A stretch of DNA of 64,000 nucleotides from NCBI RefSeq assembly GCF_016102285.1, contig NZ_JACFOY010000001.1, positions 1,798,001-1,862,000 on the forward strand, given 5' to 3'. The position numbers were made by a program, and so were the translations under genes. Of this stretch, positions 60,001 through 64,000 are shown one piece after another. The stretch is from Bartonella sp. M0177. Lineage in GTDB: Bacteria; Pseudomonadota; Alphaproteobacteria; Rhizobiales; Rhizobiaceae. The notes beneath the pieces are model-generated. The model did no database searches. It saw nothing but the letters and a program-made list of their open reading frames with translations, and was not told the origin of the DNA. Every line of letters begins with the position of its first letter. Position 1 is the first letter of the stretch.

Positions 60001-60298
60001 AAATGGTTTTGACACCTGAAACACGTGCCACCGCATCTTCAAGTTTCTGGGTGATTTCACGGTCGATTGTTTCAGCCGCCGCACCATCGAAATCGGTTGA
60101 GACTGTGACCACCGGACGGTCGACATCCGGCAATTCGCGCACATCAATGCCCTGAAGTGCGGCAAGCCCCGCCACCATGATGAGCACATTGAGCACAAAA
60201 GCCGAAACCGGCCGGCGGATAAAAAGCGCAACCAGCCCGCCTTTATCCTTTTCGCGATCCTTTTCGCCTTCACCGGATTTCTGAAAAGCGCCCGCCAT
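57056..60298 (-). CDS. RND efflux transporter, second system (BepG-like)
   Basis: This 1080-residue protein is a second RND pump, distinct from bepE. Its N-terminus is extended and charged (about 20 residues, KSGEGEKDREKDKGG) before the usual LVALFIRRPVSAFVLNVLIMVAG. Motifs [17 protein letters not shown] (helix 4) and GIMAKNGILIVEFADQLRNRN (helix 10) contain the proton-relay residues. A long hydrophilic insertion (around residues 505-550, Asn/Gly/Glu-rich) lies between helix 6 and the next periplasmic half. It follows its adaptor with a 1-bp overlap (TAATG). The Brucella BepG assignment is tentative. Confidence 0.9.
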   Translation of the reverse strand: MAGAFQKSGEGEKDREKDKGGLVALFIRRPVSAFVLNVLIMVAGLAALQGIDVRELPDVDRPVVTVSTDFDGAAAETIDREITQKLEDAVARVSGVKTISSRSSFARSRVTVEFNDGVDLNVAAADIRDAISRVTNDLPDDADASRIIKADSNADAVMRLAVTSTTMSVDDLTVLTEDQIVDTLSAVSGVADVQVNGDRDKIFRIDINPAKLASYGLTIADVTKTLSDMALDAPAGSLRSSSQALVVRATANISTPEEFENVYLNNRVRIGDIANVTLGPDVETSIVRVNGKPGVGLGIVRQAQSNTLDISEGIRSAVDNLNKTLPEGVHITITSDDASFIKGAIHEVEVALVVAVLSVVVIIFLFLWDLRATFIPALSIPVALIGTFAAIYLAGFSVNILTLLALVLATGLVVDDAIVVLENIVRHRNLGAGPRAAAVIGAREVFFAVIATTLTLVAVFVPISFLPGQAGGLFREFGFVLAIAILLSAIVALTLCPMLASRFLKDVKKPAGAIADNEGNLNGEENRHVLENKGQEGLSDGHSKPALLLKFAHALQNFYARTLHRALDHPWVVVLLSIGFVILSAGGYMTLRQELTPSEDRAQVFLRINGPQGISVDYLNDEMRKIEDALSPFKERGENINTYSVSGTFGSSNNGFLVLNLAPWGERNRSQQEIVQEINQIMKGFPAVRVIAAEGNSLGIRGAGQGLQFAILGTDYAKLQPVADALVRKMQEDPRFVQPRLSVEATQPQLFIDINRERATDLGIDITGLANAVQSMLDGRKIGSVYIGDRSYDVKLVSNSTPVNDPTDLENIFMKTADDRFVPMSVVTTVKEKPVPPELGRESRMRSIALTASLAPGFALGEAYQQALELAKPILPAGSYIIPLAEAATLSETSSGLIIVFGFALVIILLVLAAQFESFISGLIVMATVPLGLGSAVFAMMVSGVSLNVYSEIGLVLLVGIMAKNGILIVEFADQLRNRNQTLREAVENAANIRLRPVSMTMICAILGGVPLILASGAGAEARISLGFVIVGGLGLATIATLYVTPVTYLLLGRFIRPKAEEDFELEEELNAAQNAKTTG

Positions 60299-61545
60299 TA
60301 CCGGTTTGCTCCGTCAGGGATTTTCTTTTCGTTTCCCTTCACTTCTTGAGGTTCACCGGCTGCCTTCTTGGCGTCATCCGAAGTCGCTTCTGCTGCTTTT
60401 TCGCGTGGCTTACTATTGCCACCGGATTGAGCCGAATAATTATTCTGATCCTTAAGAGAAACGCTTTTACCCGCCTCTTTCACCCCTTCATCCGGCAAAA
60501 TATCGACTGCACTTTTATCTTGCAGATTTTGCACGCCCTTGGTGACAACAAGATCTCCGTGATGAAGTGCACCGGTAACAAGCACCGAATCCGCATTGCG
60601 TTGGACAATGCCGACACGCACATGTTCCACAACTCCATTTTTTACCCGCCAGACATAGGCACCCTCGGCGTTCCACTGGATTGCAAGCGGGTCGACAGCC
60701 GGATAAGGGTCACCCGGAAAAGCAAGAGACACAGAAAAAGACATGCCCGACTGCAGCACACCGGAGGCATTATCGACTTCCGCACGAATGCGCAAAGTGC
60801 GGCTTTGCTCGTCAATCATATTGTCAATAGCGCTGATACGGCCGACAAATTCTTCACCGGGGCGGGCAATTGACGTTGCTTTCACTTGTTGGCCGATTTT
60901 AATGAGCGGGGCAAAACGTTCAGGAACCCAAACGTCGATCAGAATATGGTCGCGATTATCAATGCGGGCGATTGTTGTGTCGGATGTCACGTAATTTCCC
61001 GCGTCAACGGGTAAAATACCCACAATGCCGCTTACCGGCGCACGGATTGTGCGGCGATCGGCGGCAAGCTCGGCATCGCGCAGTGCAAGCCTTGCCTTGT
61101 CAAGGGCGAGTTTTGCCGATAATTCCTGCACTTCGGTTGCGGTATTGGAGGAACGCAACTTCACCGTTCTTGCCATGGTCAATTCCGCATCATTGACTTC
61201 CACTTTGGCGCGCTCGACGGCGATTTCTTCATTATCGGAATCAAGCTTTGCAACCGGATCGCCGACATTGACGTGCATTCCTGCACTCACATAAATCTTG
61301 TCCATCACGCCGCTAGACCAGGGGGTCACTGCCACCGTTGCAAGTGCCCTACCCGTGCCGATTGCGCTTAAACGGTCATTGATGAGTTTTTGATCGACGG
61401 CTTTTACCACCACTTCGTTATTTTTAGCGGATGAAGAAGAGGCATGATCGCCTGTTTTCGCGTTTTTTGAACCCTGCCAGACAAACAGTCCGACGACAAT
61501 GAGGGCAAAAATAACAACAAGGGCAATTTTCGACGGGCGTTTCAT
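60298..61545 (-). CDS. RND efflux periplasmic adaptor, second system (BepF-like)
   Basis: The 415-residue adaptor has an N-terminal membrane anchor (MKRPSKIALVVIFALIVVGLFVW) rather than a lipobox. It shows lipoyl-domain halves, a short helical hairpin (about 100-150) and barrel domains typical of the HlyD/AcrA group. A Lys/Glu/Ser-rich low-complexity tail of about 60 residues ends the protein. I prefer the ATG at 61545; a TTG at 61563 is possible. It is coupled to the pump gene and diverges from a histidine kinase gene, across a region with a 22-bp direct repeat. Confidence 0.88.
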   Translation of the reverse strand: MKRPSKIALVVIFALIVVGLFVWQGSKNAKTGDHASSSSAKNNEVVVKAVDQKLINDRLSAIGTGRALATVAVTPWSSGVMDKIYVSAGMHVNVGDPVAKLDSDNEEIAVERAKVEVNDAELTMARTVKLRSSNTATEVQELSAKLALDKARLALRDAELAADRRTIRAPVSGIVGILPVDAGNYVTSDTTIARIDNRDHILIDVWVPERFAPLIKIGQQVKATSIARPGEEFVGRISAIDNMIDEQSRTLRIRAEVDNASGVLQSGMSFSVSLAFPGDPYPAVDPLAIQWNAEGAYVWRVKNGVVEHVRVGIVQRNADSVLVTGALHHGDLVVTKGVQNLQDKSAVDILPDEGVKEAGKSVSLKDQNNYSAQSGGNSKPREKAAEATSDDAKKAAGEPQEVKGNEKKIPDGANR

Positions 61546-61780
61546 CGCGCTGCTTTCAAACAAAGGATGAGAAAATCGGACAGATTATTATCCGATACTA
61601 TTTTTTGTCACTCTGTATTTAATGTCTTCTACAAATTTTAACATTCCTCGGAGCCTCGTTTAACAGGGTTTAAATTATTGCCCCGAATTCAACCATGTTA
61701 ATTCATGCAAAATCCGCAATTTTTAGTCCAGTTAAATTTCGGTAATATTGGAGCGATCACAAATAGCGAACGCATAAGCG

Positions 61781-61827
61781 CAAAAAACAATTTGTTTTTG
61801 ATCAAAAAACAATTTGTTCTTGATCAA
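61781..61827. repeat. 22-bp tandem repeat (two copies) with palindromic cores
   Basis: The unit CAAAAAACAATTTGTTYTTGAT occurs at 61781 and 61803 in direct succession, followed by CAA. Each unit end forms TTGATCAA (61798-61805 and 61820-61827), and AACAATTTGTT is itself nearly palindromic. It lies in the 393-bp gap between the divergent adaptor and kinase genes, about 110 bp before the kinase ATG. This layout is suited to two adjacent dimer-binding sites. Confidence 0.8.
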
Positions 61828-61938
61828 GGATTTTTATAGAGTGAATTAAAATTGCGGGTTTTATAGGGCAAAATTGACTCGTTATAGGTCAAACCGACGC
61901 GACATTTTGCCGGCAGGACGGTCGTCTGAAGAGGTCGA

Positions 61939-63423
61939 ATGGCTAAAGAAGAAACAAGCGGTAAACAAGCGCCGACATCGGCGGGCCTGTCGATTCAACA
62001 CGAGCATGAACAAATACCGTTCTACCGGCGTATGCGTGTGCGCCTTATATTGCTGATTACACTTTCCGTCTTCATCACTGAAATTATGGTTTTTATGCCC
62101 TCTATTGCCAGCATGCAACAAAGCTGGCTCGAAGACCACCACCAGTCGACAAAAGCCATCAGCATGATTCTGGCTTCGAGCCCTGAAATAAGCTTAAGCC
62201 CGAGCTTGCAGAAAAATGTTCTGACCGCCACCGATGCATTGGCTATCAGTATTGTTAAAAATAACCAAAGATATAATTTTGCCACCTCGCCGGATTTGAC
62301 AAAGGTCAATGAAACAATCAACCTTCCCGATTATAGCGAAACCAAGGCGCTGCTTGACTCTCTTACAACGCTCTATTTTGGCGGCAATAATATTCTGCTG
62401 TTGCGCGGTCCCATTGAAGGGACAGACATTACACTTGAAGTAACGGTTGCAGACGCGAAATTACGGCAGGCAATGATCGACTTTTCGTGGCATTTTATTG
62501 TCATTTCGCTCACCATTGCAATTGTTGCGGCAACCACGATTTACCTGATTGTGCATGAACTTCTGGTGCGGCCTTTACAGAATATCTACACCAATATGCT
62601 GGATTTTGTGATGGAGCCGCACAATCCCAGCAAAATCCTTGTTCCGGAAATGCGGCGCGATGAGCTCGGTATTACGCAGAAACGTATTTCGGTTATCGAA
62701 AGTGAATTGCAAAAAAGCTATGCCCACCAGAAACATCTCGCCAATCTCGGTCTTGCGGTTTCCAAAATCAATCATGACATGAGGAATATTCTGGCTTCCG
62801 CGCAATTGATGTCGGATCACCTAGCCGATGCAAAAGACCCGATGGTGAAGAAGATCGCGCCAAAACTTATCCGTGCTATCGACCGCGCCGTCACTTATAG
62901 CCAGACCGTCATCACATACGGGCGCACACAGGAAGAAGCCCCAAAGCGCAAAACGCTTCTTCTTCACGATCTTGTGGAAGATATATTTGAATCGCTCACT
63001 CTTCCAGGTTCCGATCAGGTCGAATTTATCGATTCCGTCCCCTTTGATATGACAATCGACGCGGATGAAGAACAGCTCCACCGTGTCATCACCAATTTAT
63101 GCCGCAATGCCGTTCAGGCAATGCTGGAGCGGGAAGACAGCGAAAAGTTCCCGAAAAAACTCACCGTTAGCGGACACCGAATCGACAATGTGGCTGTTAT
63201 CGACGTCGTGGATACAGGCCCCGGTTTGCCAGCAAAAGCAAAAGAACATCTGTTTTCACCCTTTCAGGGCTCGACCCGCCGCAATGGCTCGGGTTTGGGG
63301 CTGACAATATGCGAAGAGCTTATCCATGCTCTTGGTGGCACAATTACACTCATCGAGGACGAAAAGGAGGGCGCACATTTTGAAATCCGCATTCCCGATC
63401 TTCCCTCACATAGTGAAGAATGA
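61939..63423 (+). CDS. Membrane sensor histidine kinase
   Basis: The 494-residue kinase has two membrane helices (about 36-52 and 184-207) bounding a periplasmic sensor of about 130 residues, then a HAMP-like linker. The phospho-acceptor is H279 in SKINHDMRNILASAQL. The ATPase domain follows, with N-box NLCRNAVQA (386-394), G1 DTGPGLP (425-431) and G2 GSGLGL (450-455). The H-box sequence NHDMRN is the rhizobial HWE-unlike form also seen in soluble kinases of this order. No response regulator is adjacent, so its partner is unknown. AGAGG stands 5 nt before the ATG. Confidence 0.9.
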   Translation: MAKEETSGKQAPTSAGLSIQHEHEQIPFYRRMRVRLILLITLSVFITEIMVFMPSIASMQQSWLEDHHQSTKAISMILASSPEISLSPSLQKNVLTATDALAISIVKNNQRYNFATSPDLTKVNETINLPDYSETKALLDSLTTLYFGGNNILLLRGPIEGTDITLEVTVADAKLRQAMIDFSWHFIVISLTIAIVAATTIYLIVHELLVRPLQNIYTNMLDFVMEPHNPSKILVPEMRRDELGITQKRISVIESELQKSYAHQKHLANLGLAVSKINHDMRNILASAQLMSDHLADAKDPMVKKIAPKLIRAIDRAVTYSQTVITYGRTQEEAPKRKTLLLHDLVEDIFESLTLPGSDQVEFIDSVPFDMTIDADEEQLHRVITNLCRNAVQAMLEREDSEKFPKKLTVSGHRIDNVAVIDVVDTGPGLPAKAKEHLFSPFQGSTRRNGSGLGLTICEELIHALGGTITLIEDEKEGAHFEIRIPDLPSHSEE

Positions 63424-63587
63424 CAGAAAGCGGAAAATAACAGGGGAAGCGAAAAACTAAACCGGAACATGACTGGAACTGTGATTCAGATTATTTTCGG
63501 CAATATTAATACCTTCAATATTAATAAAAATGCAGAAAATTTGAAAAGAGATAGCGGCGAGAAATAAACAAGAAACGGAGGGATTAA

Positions 63588-63980
63588 ATGCCGGAAGTGA
63601 GAATTTTTATAGCAACAATATCTATTTTGACCGCTGGTGTAGCTTCAGCCGATGAAATAAAACCGATGACTGCTTTTGACTTTCTTCTCGAATGTGAAAA
63701 TCTGATCGGTCAGTCTGTCCAGATCGACGATTGTGATGCAAGTAACGTTTCTATTGATGGCTTTCTTTGCCGTGTTAAAACAGAGACAGGGAATGCGGGG
63801 GCTATTGCCATATTGCCGGACAAACTTCCAAAAAAGAAAATGTCTTATGGTTTACAAAAGTGCGGCAATTCCCGTCCCAAAGATAATTGCGTGGCTATCA
63901 TAAATGGCATCGCAAAACAAAGCGAGTCAGGTATGGCTCAAATTGAAGCTACCGAAATTATCTGGCAAGCGGAAAAGTGA
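63588..63980 (+). CDS. Small exported cysteine-containing protein, function unknown
   Basis: The 130-residue protein has a signal peptide ending VASA (about residue 21) and five cysteines (36, 49, 61, 92, 101), four of which could form disulfides in the periplasm. The pattern VQIDDCDASNVSIDGFLCRV...MAQIEATEIIW suggests alternating strands, possibly an OB-fold-like small barrel, but I do not recognise a family. GGAGGG stands 6 nt before the ATG. It follows the histidine kinase by 165 bp on the same strand; linkage is unproven. It ends near the window edge. Confidence 0.7.
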   Translation: MPEVRIFIATISILTAGVASADEIKPMTAFDFLLECENLIGQSVQIDDCDASNVSIDGFLCRVKTETGNAGAIAILPDKLPKKKMSYGLQKCGNSRPKDNCVAIINGIAKQSESGMAQIEATEIIWQAEK

Positions 63981-64000
63981 CTTCAGTGACTTCTTCGGGT

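Noticed and set aside
1-64000. CRISPR array, prophage or insertion sequence
   Set aside because: The tandem arrays have two to four adjacent units with no unique spacers, and no cas, integrase or transposase gene is present.

Overview
The window looks like chromosomal DNA of an alphaproteobacterium of the order Hyphomicrobiales (Rhizobiales), most likely a Bartonella-like or Brucella-like lineage. This is inferred from gene content: sciP, ctrA and chpT lying together, a DUF1134/EipA protein next to them, fused trpE(G), choXWV-type choline uptake, cytochrome bc1 genes, and two RND pumps resembling Brucella BepDE and BepFG. The base composition is moderate (about 45-48% GC by eye) with AT-rich intergenic DNA. 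Intact leuA, trpE(G) and fhs suggest a free-living or gut-associated member rather than a strongly reduced pathogen. I see no insertion sequence, phage gene, CRISPR array or rRNA.

Layout. 0-10 kb: apt, petABC and an MsbA-like ABC exporter on the minus strand; trmL and hemF on plus; then cca and a CoA-type Nudix hydrolase on minus. 10-17 kb: a compact plus-strand operon of a MoxR ATPase, a DUF58 protein and two large membrane proteins. 17-24 kb: a gene-poor stretch with a GNAT acetyltransferase, an OmpW porin behind a perfect FNR-type box, several tandem and direct repeats, a metallophosphoesterase, and leuA with a leucine-rich leader peptide. 24-29 kb: a trpL attenuator, trpE(G), a cation diffusion facilitator and a Nudix hydrolase as one minus-strand unit. 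Upstream of it is a probable 130-nt small RNA with its own promoter and terminator. 29-35 kb: an Rsm22-type methyltransferase, a fused choline-binding protein/permease with its ATPase, an RNA methyltransferase and mnmA. 35-41 kb: the cell-cycle block sciP, fliJ-like, ctrA, chpT, eipA and a coiled-coil membrane protein. 41-49 kb: a purine permease, a probable gnnA-gnnB pair for the diamino sugar of lipid A, tRNA-Met and fhs. 49-64 kb: two RND efflux systems on either side of pgi, a TetR/AcrR repressor, a membrane histidine kinase and a small exported cysteine-containing protein.

How parts work together. ChpT relays phosphate to CtrA and SciP restrains CtrA. EipA is a known CtrA-dependent envelope protein in Brucella. 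The ctrA upstream region carries six GANTC methylation sites. The pump operon bepDE diverges from its TetR gene, and an AcrR-like operator fills the -35/-10 spacer of the pump promoter. Leu and Trp synthesis genes both show leader-peptide attenuation. Many intergenic gaps hold short tandem repeats with fixed periods (18, 22, 24 and 35 bp), a recurring oddity of this genome segment.
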